Of a DNA stretch of 64,000 nt, positions 7,618 through 16,015 are shown piece by piece (position 1 is the first letter of the stretch; every line of letters starts with the position of its first letter). The stretch comes from Candidatus Methanomethylophilaceae archaeon (lineage in GTDB: Archaea > Thermoplasmatota > Thermoplasmata > Methanomassiliicoccales > Methanomethylophilaceae), in assembly GCA_944320495.1 (NCBI GenBank), contig CALUHR010000013.1, forward strand, positions 186,001 to 250,000, given 5' to 3'. A program made the position numbers and the translations under genes. The notes under the pieces are model-generated. The model saw only the letters and a program-made list of their open reading frames with translations. It was not told the origin of the DNA and made no database searches.

Positions 7618-8700
7618 TTAGTGTTCACACGCGCACGCGAATCGGTGTATATACACGTTTTCGGAGCTTCGCTCGCGGAGAATCGCGTCCACCGCATCGG
7701 AGAACGGGACATCCCCGCCGACGCGGAATGTGCGGCACCCCAGACGGCGACCGAACTCCATGTCGGAGTCGCTGTCGCCGACCATCCACGACCTGGACGG
7801 GTCTATGCCGTACCTGGCCATGGCGGCGAGCCCCATGCCTATCTCCGGCTTGCGGCACGAGCAGTTCTCGTCCGGCCGGTGGGGGCAGTAGAAGATGTCG
7901 TCGATGCGCCCGCCCCCGGCCTCGACGGTGCGCCGGAGCTTGGAGTGGATGGCATCGAGGGTCGCGAGGTCGAAGTAGCCGCGGTTGAGCCCGGACTGGT
8001 TGGTTATCACTATGACCAGGTATCCTGCGCGGTTGAGCCTGGCGATCGCCTCCGGGACGTCGGGGTAGACCTCGAACTTGTCCGGGTCGTCGCAGTAGGG
8101 GACGTTCCTGGCGACGGTGTCGTCCCTGTCGATGAATACGGCTCGGCTGCCGAAGAGCTCCCTCTCGACGATGCCGGCCACGATGTGGCAGGCGCAGAGG
8201 TAGCCCTCCTGGACGTGGGGGGTCTCGGTGGTGGGGATGACGACCGCGTGGTCCGCGATCTCCCTCATCTTCCCGCAGTCGCCGGTGAAGGCGATGGTCA
8301 CGCCTCCGCGGGCCTTGGCCTCCTCCATCGCGAGGATCACGTTCTTGGAGTTGCCGGATGTGGAGAGCCCGACGAGGACGTCCCCCTTCCTGCAGATCCC
8401 CTCGACCTGCCTCTTGAACACGATGTCGTAGCTGTAGTCGTTCCCGATGGCGGTCACGGGGGCGATGTTGGACAGGCACACGCCGGGGAGCGCGGGACGC
8501 TCCATCATGTACCTGCCGGAGAACTCGGCGGCGATGTGCTGCGCGTCTGCGGACGAACCGCCGTTGCCGCAGAATATGACCTGATTGCCGTTGCGGAACG
8601 CATCCCTGATGATGTCCGCAGCTTTCCTGATCTGGGCGGGATCGATCGCGGAGATCGCCGCAGCCGCCTTCCCAAGCTCCGCCGTAATCGCGTCAGTCAT
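7618..8700 (-). CDS. gmhA-gmhB: Bifunctional sedoheptulose-7-P isomerase / heptose-bisphosphate phosphatase (GmhA-GmhB fusion)
   Basis: Two complete domains lie in one 360-residue chain. Residues 1-190 are a SIS isomerase of GmhA type with GNGGSSADAQHIAAEFSGRY, the phosphate loop GLSTSGNSKNV and a late catalytic His (CACHIVAGI). Residues 190-345 are a HAD phosphatase of GmhB type with VFIDRDDTVARN, ITNQSGLNRGYF, the zinc-ligand loop CPHRPDENCSCRKP and VGDSDSDMEFG. Together they would make D-glycero-D-manno-heptose 7-phosphate and, after phosphorylation, heptose 1-phosphate. The stop region overlaps nothing; the start overlaps the upstream HddA gene by 8 bases, so both are co-translated. Confidence 0.9.
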   Translation of the reverse strand: MTDAITAELGKAAAAISAIDPAQIRKAADIIRDAFRNGNQVIFCGNGGSSADAQHIAAEFSGRYMMERPALPGVCLSNIAPVTAIGNDYSYDIVFKRQVEGICRKGDVLVGLSTSGNSKNVILAMEEAKARGGVTIAFTGDCGKMREIADHAVVIPTTETPHVQEGYLCACHIVAGIVERELFGSRAVFIDRDDTVARNVPYCDDPDKFEVYPDVPEAIARLNRAGYLVIVITNQSGLNRGYFDLATLDAIHSKLRRTVEAGGGRIDDIFYCPHRPDENCSCRKPEIGMGLAAMARYGIDPSRSWMVGDSDSDMEFGRRLGCRTFRVGGDVPFSDAVDAILRERSSENVYIHRFACACEH

Positions 8701-9709
8701 TTGGATATCTCCAGGATGTCACGCCCTGGGGCTCGAACATGAAGTCGGTGACCTTCGCGCCCATCTTCCCGAGCTCCTGCGCGACATTGTACTTGCGGTC
8801 GTATTCGCATATGAAGTACATGAACCCGCCACCTCCGGCGCCGGTGACCTTGCCACCTATCGCGCCGGCCGACCGCGCGGCGGAGTACATCGCATCTATC
8901 TGCGGATTGGTGATCTTGTTGGAGAACTGCTTCTTGTAGGTCCAGGCCTCGTCGAGGATCTCCCCGGCGGTCCTGATGTCGCCCCTCTCCATGGCCACGT
9001 TCATGGCCTTCGCCAGCCCCTTGGTCCTGTCCAGGGCCTCCTCGTTCTGACCCTTGTTGAACTTGGAGACCTGGCTCTCGATGATGGAGGCGGACTCGCG
9101 GGTGTGGCCGATGTAGCACAGGAGCGAGCAGTACTGGAGTTCATTGACGGTGTCCGGGTCGATCCTGACGCGGTTGACGTTGACGCCGCTGCTGTTGAAG
9201 AGCATGTAGTTGAAACCGCCAAACACTGCCGCGTACTGGTCCTGCTTGCCTCCCTTGAGACCTATGTCCTCCCTCTCCAGCTTGTAGGCCAGGCTGGCCA
9301 TCTCGTGGCCGGTGAGCCTGATGTTCTGCCACTCGCACATGGCAGCGATGATGGAAACGATGACCGTCGACGAACCCCCGAGGCCGGATCCGGGAGGGGC
9401 CTCGGACTGCAGGAACATCTTGAATCCGTCCGTGACCTCGAAGTGGTTGGTCACGGCCTTGATGAGGTCCATGTTGCCGTCGAGCTTGAGCGGTCCGCCG
9501 TCGAGGGACGCCTCGTACTTCCCGTAGTCGGTGGAGTGGACAGACATGGAGTGGTCGTCGGTCGGGGTTATCGTGCAGTATGCATAGCGGTTGATGGTCG
9601 TGTTGAAGACCGCTCCGCCCTTCTTCGACGCGTACGGGTCGACGTCGGTGCCACCTCCCGCGAGGCCTATCCTCAGTGGCGCCCTAGCCCTGTAGTGCGT
9701 ACCATGCAT
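8693..9709 (-). CDS. hddA: D-glycero-D-manno-heptose-7-phosphate 1-kinase (GHMP family, HddA-like)
   Basis: The 338-residue protein follows the HddA pattern. The N-terminus is RARAPLRIGLAGGGTDVDPY. The GHMP ATP loop is EAPPGSGLGGSSTVIVSIIA (near 105-124). The kinase-specific GLKGGKQDQYAAVFGGFNYM follows, and the C-terminal motif 3 is GGKVTGAGGGGFMYF. It phosphorylates heptose 7-phosphate at C1, the step between the two activities of the downstream GmhA-GmhB fusion. In bacteria the alpha-anomer kinase belongs to the GDP-heptose route rather than the ADP-heptose (HldE) route. An alternative is another sugar kinase of the same subfamily, such as fucokinase-like enzymes. Confidence 0.88.
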   Translation of the reverse strand: MHGTHYRARAPLRIGLAGGGTDVDPYASKKGGAVFNTTINRYAYCTITPTDDHSMSVHSTDYGKYEASLDGGPLKLDGNMDLIKAVTNHFEVTDGFKMFLQSEAPPGSGLGGSSTVIVSIIAAMCEWQNIRLTGHEMASLAYKLEREDIGLKGGKQDQYAAVFGGFNYMLFNSSGVNVNRVRIDPDTVNELQYCSLLCYIGHTRESASIIESQVSKFNKGQNEEALDRTKGLAKAMNVAMERGDIRTAGEILDEAWTYKKQFSNKITNPQIDAMYSAARSAGAIGGKVTGAGGGGFMYFICEYDRKYNVAQELGKMGAKVTDFMFEPQGVTSWRYPND

Positions 9710-9852
9710 CCCATTTACCCCTAGAGACGCCCCGATGTAGACAGGGTGTCTGATTTCGCAATTCTATGGGTAATATATAACAATGAGCGTCGAACCCTGC
9801 GATTTCCACGTGCTGGCACATTATGCGGTAGCGCGAAAGGCCAGTCCTCGCA

Positions 9853-9859
9853 TTTATAA
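9853..9859 (+). promoter_or_regulatory. TATA box deciding the GT4 start
   Basis: TTTATAA lies 23-29 bases upstream of ATG 9882. In-frame ATGs at 9861 and 9783 would lie at or upstream of the predicted transcription start, so they are rejected as starts. Confidence 0.6.
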
Positions 9860-9881
9860 CATGGAAGACGATTGCCGACCG

Positions 9882-11030
9882 ATGCGGATCGCGATGATGA
9901 CCGACAGCTGGTACCCCACGAGGGACGGCGTCGTCACTTCTGTCACCATAATCAAGGAGTCCCTGGAAGCACTGGGGCACGAGGTGTTCATCATAGCCCC
10001 GGAGCCCGAGGAGGAGTTCAGGCAGGACGGGGTCTACTACTTCCCGTCCGTGCGCTTCAAGTCGTACGATGGGTACTACGTGCCGATCTACCCCTCCCAC
10101 AAGAAGAGGATCCTGAAAGAGATCGACCCCGACGTCATCCACATACACGGCGTGGCCACCATGGCCATAAGGGGCCTGATCAGCGGCCACGAGCTGGGGA
10201 TCCCCACGGTCATGACGTTCCACACCATGGTGGACGACGCCGCCCGCTACTATTCCCCGATCAAGATGTCCCCGCAGACCATGGAGAGGCTCATCTGGAT
10301 CTACCTCAGGCAGATCCTGAAGCGCGCCGACGTCGTCGTCACGCCCACGTCGTGCATCGGCAGGGAGCTCGCATCCCACGGCGCCGAGTGCAGGAACCTG
10401 GTGACCATCCCCACGGGGACGGACGTCGCGAAGTTCCACCCCGGGATCGAATCCGGGTACGTCAGGGATAGGTACGGCCTCGAGGGCAGGAGGGTCGTCA
10501 TCCACGTCGGCCGCATATCCTACGAGAAGGATCTGGACATGGTCGTCCGCGCCATGACGAAGGTCGACGCGGTGCTCCTCGTGGCCGGGAAGGGCCCGGC
10601 AAAAGAGGACATCGAACACCTCGTGGACGAGCTGGGCCTCCGGGAGAAGGTCGTTTTCGCCGGCTTCGTCCCCGACGAGGAGCTGCCGGCGTTCTACAAC
10701 GCGGCGGACATAGCCGTCTCCGCGTCCAAGTTCGAGACTCAGGGACTGTCCATCCTGGAGGCCATGGCTTCCGGGAAGCCGGTCGCCTGCAGGAACGGCC
10801 GCGCATTCGCGGAGATCGTGAGGGACGGCGAGAACGGGTACCTCTTCGACGACGTCGATGGGTGCGCCGCCGCCATGGAGAGGGCGTTCGACGCGCCGGC
10901 GGAGGTCCGCGAGGCCTCGTACCGCACCGCACTGGAGAACTCCCGCGAGAGGAGCGCCGAGCTCTACGTCGGGGCGTACGAGCTGGCGAAGAGGACGAGG
11001 GCGGAGAGGATCGGCCATGGGACTGAGTGA
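9882..11030 (+). CDS. Family 4 glycosyltransferase
   Basis: A 382-residue GT-B enzyme. The acceptor domain starts MRIAMMTDSWYPTRDGVVTS and has VIHIHGVATMAIRG and TFHTMVDDAARYY. The donor domain carries VVIHVGRISYEKDLDMV and the GT4 signature KFETQGLSILEAMASGKPV, whose Glu residues hold the nucleotide sugar. It resembles archaeal and bacterial diacylglycerol or lipid glucosyltransferases. It heads a three-gene operon with a DedA-like membrane protein and a second GT4, joined by overlaps of 14 and 4 bases. That points to membrane-lipid or lipid-linked glycan synthesis. Confidence 0.88.
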   Translation: MRIAMMTDSWYPTRDGVVTSVTIIKESLEALGHEVFIIAPEPEEEFRQDGVYYFPSVRFKSYDGYYVPIYPSHKKRILKEIDPDVIHIHGVATMAIRGLISGHELGIPTVMTFHTMVDDAARYYSPIKMSPQTMERLIWIYLRQILKRADVVVTPTSCIGRELASHGAECRNLVTIPTGTDVAKFHPGIESGYVRDRYGLEGRRVVIHVGRISYEKDLDMVVRAMTKVDAVLLVAGKGPAKEDIEHLVDELGLREKVVFAGFVPDEELPAFYNAADIAVSASKFETQGLSILEAMASGKPVACRNGRAFAEIVRDGENGYLFDDVDGCAAAMERAFDAPAEVREASYRTALENSRERSAELYVGAYELAKRTRAERIGHGTE

Positions 11031-11604
11031 GTGGCTGTTCGGGCTGTTCTCCGGCATGGGGGACCCTGGGATCGTCCTGTGCGTTTTCCTGCTCTTCCTG
11101 ATCGACGCCCTGTTCTTCCCCACCTTGCCGGAGCTGTTCATGGTCCTCGGCTTCGGGGCCAACCCCACATTGGAGTTCGCGGTCGTCCTGCTCGGGGTGG
11201 CGATAGTCGCCGAGCTCGTCGGCGTGTTCACGCTGTACTTCGTGGTATCGAGGATCAAGGTGCCGGAGCGCATATCGCGCATCGCGAAGAAATACATCGG
11301 ATTCCTGGTGGTCAGCGACGAGAAGATAATCCTGGTCAACCGCGTGGCGCCCATGATCCCCTTCCTCGGTGCGTTCATCGCCATGATAGACACGTGGGAC
11401 AGGCGCAAGTGCGCGCTGTACATCGTGATCGGCTGCGTGCTGAAGTACGGGGTCATCCTCGCCGCCAGCGGGTTCTTCCTCAACTATCTGGGAAGCGACA
11501 CGGCCCAGAGCGTCACGCTCGTCTTCATATTCGCAGTGCTCATAGTGAGCTTCGTCGCCTCCTTCTACAAGAAGAGGAAGGAGGGCCTGGAGGGATCCGA
11601 ATGA
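11017..11604 (+). CDS. DedA/VTT-like small membrane protein
   Basis: About 195 residues with four to five hydrophobic segments, including GIVLCVFLLFLIDALFFPTL, FAVVLLGVAIVAELVGVFTL and LYIVIGCVLKYGVILAASGF. The sequence around LVNRVAPMIPFLGAFIAMID, with an Arg and Pro in a re-entrant-like segment, recalls DedA/VTT proteins, which handle polyprenyl-phosphate or phospholipid movement. Its start lies inside the upstream GT4 and its TGA overlaps the downstream GT4's ATG. A role in recycling or flipping the lipid carrier used by these transferases is an inference. Confidence 0.65.
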   Translation: MGLSEWLFGLFSGMGDPGIVLCVFLLFLIDALFFPTLPELFMVLGFGANPTLEFAVVLLGVAIVAELVGVFTLYFVVSRIKVPERISRIAKKYIGFLVVSDEKIILVNRVAPMIPFLGAFIAMIDTWDRRKCALYIVIGCVLKYGVILAASGFFLNYLGSDTAQSVTLVFIFAVLIVSFVASFYKKRKEGLEGSE

Positions 11605-12677
11605 GATTCGTGGACGTCAACCCGTTCTTCTATCCGCATCACGGCGGCATCGAGACCCGTATGCACGACACCGCCAGACTGCTGGCCGCCAGAGGGCACG
11701 ACGTCACCATCCTCACCGGAAGGCTCCCGGACACGCCCGAGGAGGAGAGGACCGAGTACGGATACAGGGTCGTCCGCCTGCCCTCGAGGCTCATCAACGT
11801 ATACAACCCCCCGTTCATCTCGTCCAAGGGGGTGTTCGAGACCCTCGAGTCCATGGACGCCGACGTCGTGAACTACAACTACCGCTGGGCCCCGTCCTAC
11901 AACAAGGACCTGAAGAGGTACGACGGCAGGAAGGTGTTCACCTACCACAACATGTGGGGCGAGGGCATAGGCGTGCAGGCGAGGCTGTCGGAGATCAACG
12001 ACAACGGCTTCCGCTCCACCCTGGACACATTCGACCACATCGTCTGCGTCAGCGATTACGTGAAGGGGGACCTGATCCGCAGGGGGATCCCCGCGGAGAG
12101 ACTGACCACCATCCCCACCTGCATGGACATGCCCCCTCTGAGGAACGTCCCCGAAGGCGATTACATCCTCTCGCTCGGAAGGCTCGTGGCCACCAAGGGA
12201 TTGAGCTACCTCATCGATGCGATGGAGGAGATCGACTGTCGGCTGGTTCTCTGCGGCAAGGGCCCGGAGGAGAAGGAGATACGCCGCAGGATCGAGAGGC
12301 TCGGGCTGCAGGACAGGGTCGACATGCGCGGATACGTCCCCGAGGAGGAGAAGGACTCACTGATCGACGGTTGCAGACTGTTCGTCATGCCGTCGCTCTT
12401 CGAATCGTTCGGACTGGCCGCGCTGGAGGTCATGTCGCATGGCAAGCCCCTTGTCTGCACGGACGTCAACGGCCTGCCGGACACCGTCCGCGACGGCGGC
12501 GTCCTGGTGCCGCCGAGGGACTCCCGCGCCATAGCGTCCGCGGTGAACTCGCTGCTTGCGGACGATGGTGGGAGAAAAGAGAAGGGGATGCGGGCCAGGG
12601 CGGTCGCGGAGACCTACACCTGGGACCGCTGGATCCCCGTGTACGAGAAGGTCCTTGCCGACGTCACAGCGCGTTGA
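11601..12677 (+). CDS. Family 4 glycosyltransferase
   Basis: A 358-residue GT-B enzyme. The N-terminal domain opens MRFVDVNPFFYPHHGGIETR, the glycine-rich acceptor loop. The donor domain has YILSLGRLVATKGLSYLIDA and the signature SLFESFGLAALEVMSHGKPL. It couples to the DedA-like gene by ATGA. The stop overlaps the convergent ACT-domain gene by 14 bases, with both stop codons intact. Sugar and acceptor are not predictable; location suggests surface glycan or glycolipid. Confidence 0.88.
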   Translation: MRFVDVNPFFYPHHGGIETRMHDTARLLAARGHDVTILTGRLPDTPEEERTEYGYRVVRLPSRLINVYNPPFISSKGVFETLESMDADVVNYNYRWAPSYNKDLKRYDGRKVFTYHNMWGEGIGVQARLSEINDNGFRSTLDTFDHIVCVSDYVKGDLIRRGIPAERLTTIPTCMDMPPLRNVPEGDYILSLGRLVATKGLSYLIDAMEEIDCRLVLCGKGPEEKEIRRRIERLGLQDRVDMRGYVPEEEKDSLIDGCRLFVMPSLFESFGLAALEVMSHGKPLVCTDVNGLPDTVRDGGVLVPPRDSRAIASAVNSLLADDGGRKEKGMRARAVAETYTWDRWIPVYEKVLADVTAR

Positions 12678-13026
12678 GCGCCTTGACGTAGTGGTCGGGC
12701 TTCATGCGGTCGATGACCTCCTCGACCTCGTCCGACCCTCCGACCAGACCGACGTTGCCGTTGCTGGTCGAGATGAGCGCGTAGGCGGACTGCCCCGACT
12801 CGGGGATGAGCTCCGCCTCGTAGACGTCCTGGAGCTTCTGGAGCCTTCCGATGGCGGTCTGCGCGGCATCGTGGCCGACGACGGACAGGACCATCCTGGA
12901 CTTGCCGGGGAGCTCGCACTTTCCGACGACGATGGTCTCGACGTTGATCTTGTTGCGGGTGAACTCCCCCATGACCCTCTGCATGACCCCGAACTCGTTC
13001 TTGACGATTAGAGAGATGACGTGCAT
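12664..13026 (-). CDS. ACT-domain protein, acetolactate synthase small-subunit-like
   Basis: The 120-residue protein starts MHVISLIVKNEFGVMQRVMG, the ACT fold of IlvN/IlvH. The amino-acid-binding Gly and Asn positions are in FTRNKINVETIVVG. The bacterial C-terminal regulatory half of IlvH is absent. The second half reads like another short ACT-like segment (AELIPESGQSAYALIST). It may regulate acetolactate synthase or act alone as an amino-acid sensor; no large subunit is in the window. It diverges from the GT2 gene across one symmetrical TATA element. Confidence 0.7.
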   Translation of the reverse strand: MHVISLIVKNEFGVMQRVMGEFTRNKINVETIVVGKCELPGKSRMVLSVVGHDAAQTAIGRLQKLQDVYEAELIPESGQSAYALISTSNGNVGLVGGSDEVEEVIDRMKPDHYVKALNAL

Positions 13027-13055
13027 GTTTCCACCGTGGCCGCGAAGGGAATACA

Positions 13056-13064
13056 GATATATTT
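13056..13064. promoter_or_regulatory. Shared bidirectional TATA element
   Basis: GATATATTT lies 26 bases (centre) upstream of the GT2 ATG at 13086 and 34 bases from the ACT ATG at 13026. It is the only AT-rich element in the 59-base divergent gap, so both genes appear to depend on it. Confidence 0.5.
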
Positions 13065-13085
13065 GGCTGTGCTGGGCGACACCGA

Positions 13086-14012
13086 ATGTCTGACGGGAGC
13101 ATGGACGGGAAGGGGTCCGCCGACCCCATTGGTATCTCCATCGGCATCTGCGCCTACAACGAGGAGGGCATCATCGAGAGGTCAATCCGCTCGATATACG
13201 ACCAGAGGCTCGACGGCATAGAGGTCAGGGAGGTGCTGGTCGTCTCCAGCGGGAGCACCGACCGCACCGACGAGATCGTCCGCTCCCTCATGACCGAGTT
13301 CGACAACATCGTGTTCCTTCCCCAGGAGAGGCGCGAGGGCAAGAACTCGGCGATCAACCTCTACCTGGACAACATGACCTCGGACATCGCCGTCATGCTG
13401 AACGCCGACAACCTCTTCGCCTGCGAGGACTCTCTCCAGCGCCTGGTCGAGCCGTTCAGGGACCCGGAGGTCGGGATGGTTGGCGGGCATCCCATACCAA
13501 CCAACGACCCGTCCGACAAGGTGGGATTCGCATCCCGGATGCTGTGGGCGATGCACCACAACGTCGCCATGATCTCCCCCAAGATCGGCGAGCTCGTGGC
13601 ATTCCGTGACATCGGCACCAGGCTCAGGACCGACCTCCAGTCGGACGAGGACATCATCCGTATGAACCTGGAGAAGGCCGGATACAGGATCGTCTACGCC
13701 CCGGATGCCACCATCTACAACCGCGGCCCCGAGACCGAGGAGGACTTCCTCAAGCAGAGGGTCCGCGTGAACATCGGCGAGATCACGATGAGGAAGATCT
13801 ACGGCGACGACTACCGGGTGTCCTCGTGGGACAACAAGGTCCTCGTCAGGGCCTACGTCCAGACGATGCGCGACCTGGGCTTCCATCCGCTGAAGATGCT
13901 CTACATGACCCGCCTGGAGCTGAAGGCCCGCAGGATGGCCAAGGAGCACGTCGCCCGCGGTGACGACAACATGAGCTGCTGGGACCCCGTCACCAGCACC
14001 AAGCGCCTCTGA
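13086..14012 (+). CDS. Family 2 glycosyltransferase
   Basis: A 308-residue GT-A enzyme. The nucleotide motif is ISIGICAYNEEGIIERSIRS, with VVSSGSTDRTDEIV following. The metal-binding region is AVMLNADNLFACEDS and the acceptor-side acid lies in LQSDEDIIRMNLEKAG. No transmembrane helices are present. The start at 13086 is leaderless from the shared TATA element. It lies between the GT4 operon and the heptose nucleotidyltransferase, so it probably adds a sugar to the same surface glycan. Donor sugar is unknown. Confidence 0.85.
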   Translation: MSDGSMDGKGSADPIGISIGICAYNEEGIIERSIRSIYDQRLDGIEVREVLVVSSGSTDRTDEIVRSLMTEFDNIVFLPQERREGKNSAINLYLDNMTSDIAVMLNADNLFACEDSLQRLVEPFRDPEVGMVGGHPIPTNDPSDKVGFASRMLWAMHHNVAMISPKIGELVAFRDIGTRLRTDLQSDEDIIRMNLEKAGYRIVYAPDATIYNRGPETEEDFLKQRVRVNIGEITMRKIYGDDYRVSSWDNKVLVRAYVQTMRDLGFHPLKMLYMTRLELKARRMAKEHVARGDDNMSCWDPVTSTKRL

Positions 14013-14049
14013 GAAGGAGATGAAAGCGGTTTCTCGGGACGGACCCGGG

Positions 14050-15072
14050 TCAGACGCTGCGGCCCTCGTCGAGGACCTCCCCAGCCTTCACGACGGTCCC
14101 GTCCGCCAGGACCGAGTTGGACACCTTCGCGCCCTTCCCTATCCTGCATCCCTCCCCGAGGATCGAGTTGACGATCTCGGCGCCGTGCACCTCGCAGCCG
14201 CTCATCACGAGCGCCCTGTCGAGAGTGGAGTTCCTGACGGATGCTGAATCCAGGATCACCGTGTCGGTGAGCCTGCTCCCGTGGGCGGAGGCCCCGTGCC
14301 CGAGATAGAACGGCCCCTCGATGGCGCAACCGGGCGCCTTCCAGTCCCTGTCGCCGTACTCCGCCTCGGCGATGGCGAGGTTCGCCCTCAGCAGGTCCCT
14401 CGGGCGGCCGACGTCCATCCAGATGCCGTCGACGGTGTGACCCTGGATCCTGCGGCCCTCGGACATCAGCTTCGGGACGAGGTCCTTCGAGAAGTCGTAG
14501 AACGTGTGCTCGGGGACCTCGGAGAGCACGTCCTTCTGCAGGACGTACACTCCGGCATTGATGAGGTTGGAGAACACCTCCTCCGGCTTCGGCTTCTCCT
14601 TGAACTCGCTGATCCTGTTGTCGTCGTCCACGCGGGCGATCCCGAACTCGCACGGGTTGTCCACGGGGGTGAGGGCGATCGTCACGGCGGCGCCGGTCTC
14701 CTGATGGGTGCGGATCTCCGCGGACACGTCCATGGAGACGAACACGTCGCCGTTGGCCGCCACGAACGTGTCGTCCAGACGGTCCTCCACCAGCTTCATC
14801 GCCCCGCCGGTGCCCATGGGCTCGTCCTCATAGGAGTACTGGATGTCGATGCCCAGGTCCGAGCCGTCGCCGATCGTGCGGCGCATGAGCTCGGACTTGT
14901 ACCCGCACGCGAGAATGACCTCCTCTATGCCACCGTAGGCCAGCGACCTGAGCAGGTACCAGAGGCACGGCCTGTCCGCCACGGGCAGTATGATCTTCGG
15001 TCTCGTCTCCGTCAGAGGGAGGAGCCTGGTGCCCTTGCCCCCGACCATCACGACCGCCTGTCTCACCTTCAT
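14050..15072 (-). CDS. Sugar-1-phosphate nucleotidyltransferase with left-handed beta-helix (HddC/ManC-like)
   Basis: The 340-residue protein opens with the nucleotidyltransferase loop VVMVGGKGTRLLPLTETRPK and the lysine of PKIILPV. Product-binding YEDEPMGTGGAMKL and the metal-binding FVAANGDVFVS follow. From about residue 240 hexapeptide repeats form a left-handed beta-helix (IEGPFYLGHGASAHG, VNSILGEGCRIGKGA). Bacterial HddC makes GDP-heptose with the same core. It is the only nucleotidyltransferase able to close the heptose pathway here, though GDP-mannose or UDP-sugar synthesis is possible. It overlaps the DUF89 gene by ATGA. Confidence 0.8.
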   Translation of the reverse strand: MKVRQAVVMVGGKGTRLLPLTETRPKIILPVADRPCLWYLLRSLAYGGIEEVILACGYKSELMRRTIGDGSDLGIDIQYSYEDEPMGTGGAMKLVEDRLDDTFVAANGDVFVSMDVSAEIRTHQETGAAVTIALTPVDNPCEFGIARVDDDNRISEFKEKPKPEEVFSNLINAGVYVLQKDVLSEVPEHTFYDFSKDLVPKLMSEGRRIQGHTVDGIWMDVGRPRDLLRANLAIAEAEYGDRDWKAPGCAIEGPFYLGHGASAHGSRLTDTVILDSASVRNSTLDRALVMSGCEVHGAEIVNSILGEGCRIGKGAKVSNSVLADGTVVKAGEVLDEGRSV

Positions 15073-15953
15073 CTGGATCCCTCCGGCATGACGACCTTCA
15101 CCACGTTTATGTTCTGCGGGACCCCGAGCGCCCTTGCCACCGGGGCGCACTTGGAGCGCAGGATGTGCACGACCGGGACTGGGATGCTCCTGCCGGAGGT
15201 GGCCTCGAAGTTGGCCATGCCCTTGGCGATGATGAGCCCGCATCCATCGATCTCCTCCTGGAGGTCCTGGGGGACGTCGTCCCAATCGATGCCGACGTAG
15301 AACTTCCCGGTGCTGAGCAGCCTGTCGGCGACCCTGTCGATGCCCACGCGCTTCGCGTCCTCCATGGTGACGTCGTTGAGGATCGGCGCTCCGCGGACCA
15401 CGCCGACGACGCGCTTGCCCATTTCCCTGAGCAGCCTCATGAGGACCATGTCCAGGCGGCTCTCGCCGCAGTTGTCGAACATGTAGACCACGCCGGGGAC
15501 CTCGGACAGCAGGTCCTCGAGCATGCCGACGTCGTCCAGGCCCAGGCCCTGCGCGACGATGTCGTCGTAGACCTCGGAGAAGAGGTCGGGATCGTCGATG
15601 GTCGCGCCGGACCCGAAATCCATGACGTTGCCCGCGACGGCTCCCATGATGGCCGTCCTGAGGGGCTCGTCCGATGCCTCGACCATCTCCTCCAGCTGGC
15701 GCTCGAACGGCTCAGCGACGGCGTCCGCCCTGCACTTGAGCTCGAAGTAGGGGTCCTCGGACCTGATCGCGCGGTAGGAGCGCCAGTGGACCTCCGATGA
15801 TATCTTGACGGAATCCACCTCGGGGTCCATCCTGCTGCCGAGGACCTCCGCGGCCGCCTTGACGGCGTCGAACTCCAGGCCGTTGCCGACCAGGCGGGAT
15901 TGGAAGAGGACCCGGCGCATGAGACAGGGTCCGCAGTCTGCGGTGAACTTCAT
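15069..15953 (-). CDS. DUF89/ARMT1-family metal-dependent phosphatase
   Basis: The 294-residue protein starts MKFTADCGPCLMRRVLFQSR with the CxxC seen in archaeal DUF89 proteins. The metal site lies in YMFDNCGESRLDMVLM, and GLIIAKGMANFEAT plus HILRSKCAPVARALGV complete the family signature. DUF89 proteins hydrolyse sugar phosphates and damaged cofactor phosphates. It is coupled by ATGA to the nucleotidyltransferase, so it may remove misphosphorylated heptose or hexose in this pathway. That link is inferred from position only. Confidence 0.85.
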   Translation of the reverse strand: MKFTADCGPCLMRRVLFQSRLVGNGLEFDAVKAAAEVLGSRMDPEVDSVKISSEVHWRSYRAIRSEDPYFELKCRADAVAEPFERQLEEMVEASDEPLRTAIMGAVAGNVMDFGSGATIDDPDLFSEVYDDIVAQGLGLDDVGMLEDLLSEVPGVVYMFDNCGESRLDMVLMRLLREMGKRVVGVVRGAPILNDVTMEDAKRVGIDRVADRLLSTGKFYVGIDWDDVPQDLQEEIDGCGLIIAKGMANFEATSGRSIPVPVVHILRSKCAPVARALGVPQNINVVKVVMPEGSR

Positions 15954-15989
15954 GGAAAAACACGCTCCTATCGGAGAAAAGGTTGTGAT

Positions 15990-16005
15990 GCGGGGTCTCC
16001 CCCGC
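15990..16005 (-). terminator. GC-rich hairpin after EF-1beta
   Basis: 6-bp arms GCGGGG/CCCCGC close a TCTC-type loop 11 bases after the EF-1beta stop. A short CCTTTTC follows about 12 bases later on the transcribed strand. Confidence 0.4.
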
Positions 16006-16015
16006 GTTTACGGTC

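Noticed and set aside
6604-8742. Long plus-strand ORF of 712 codons
   Set aside because: It mirrors ilvE and gmhA-gmhB on the opposite strand and has a composition typical of antisense frames (Gly, Asp, Val, Leu). No promoter or family motif.
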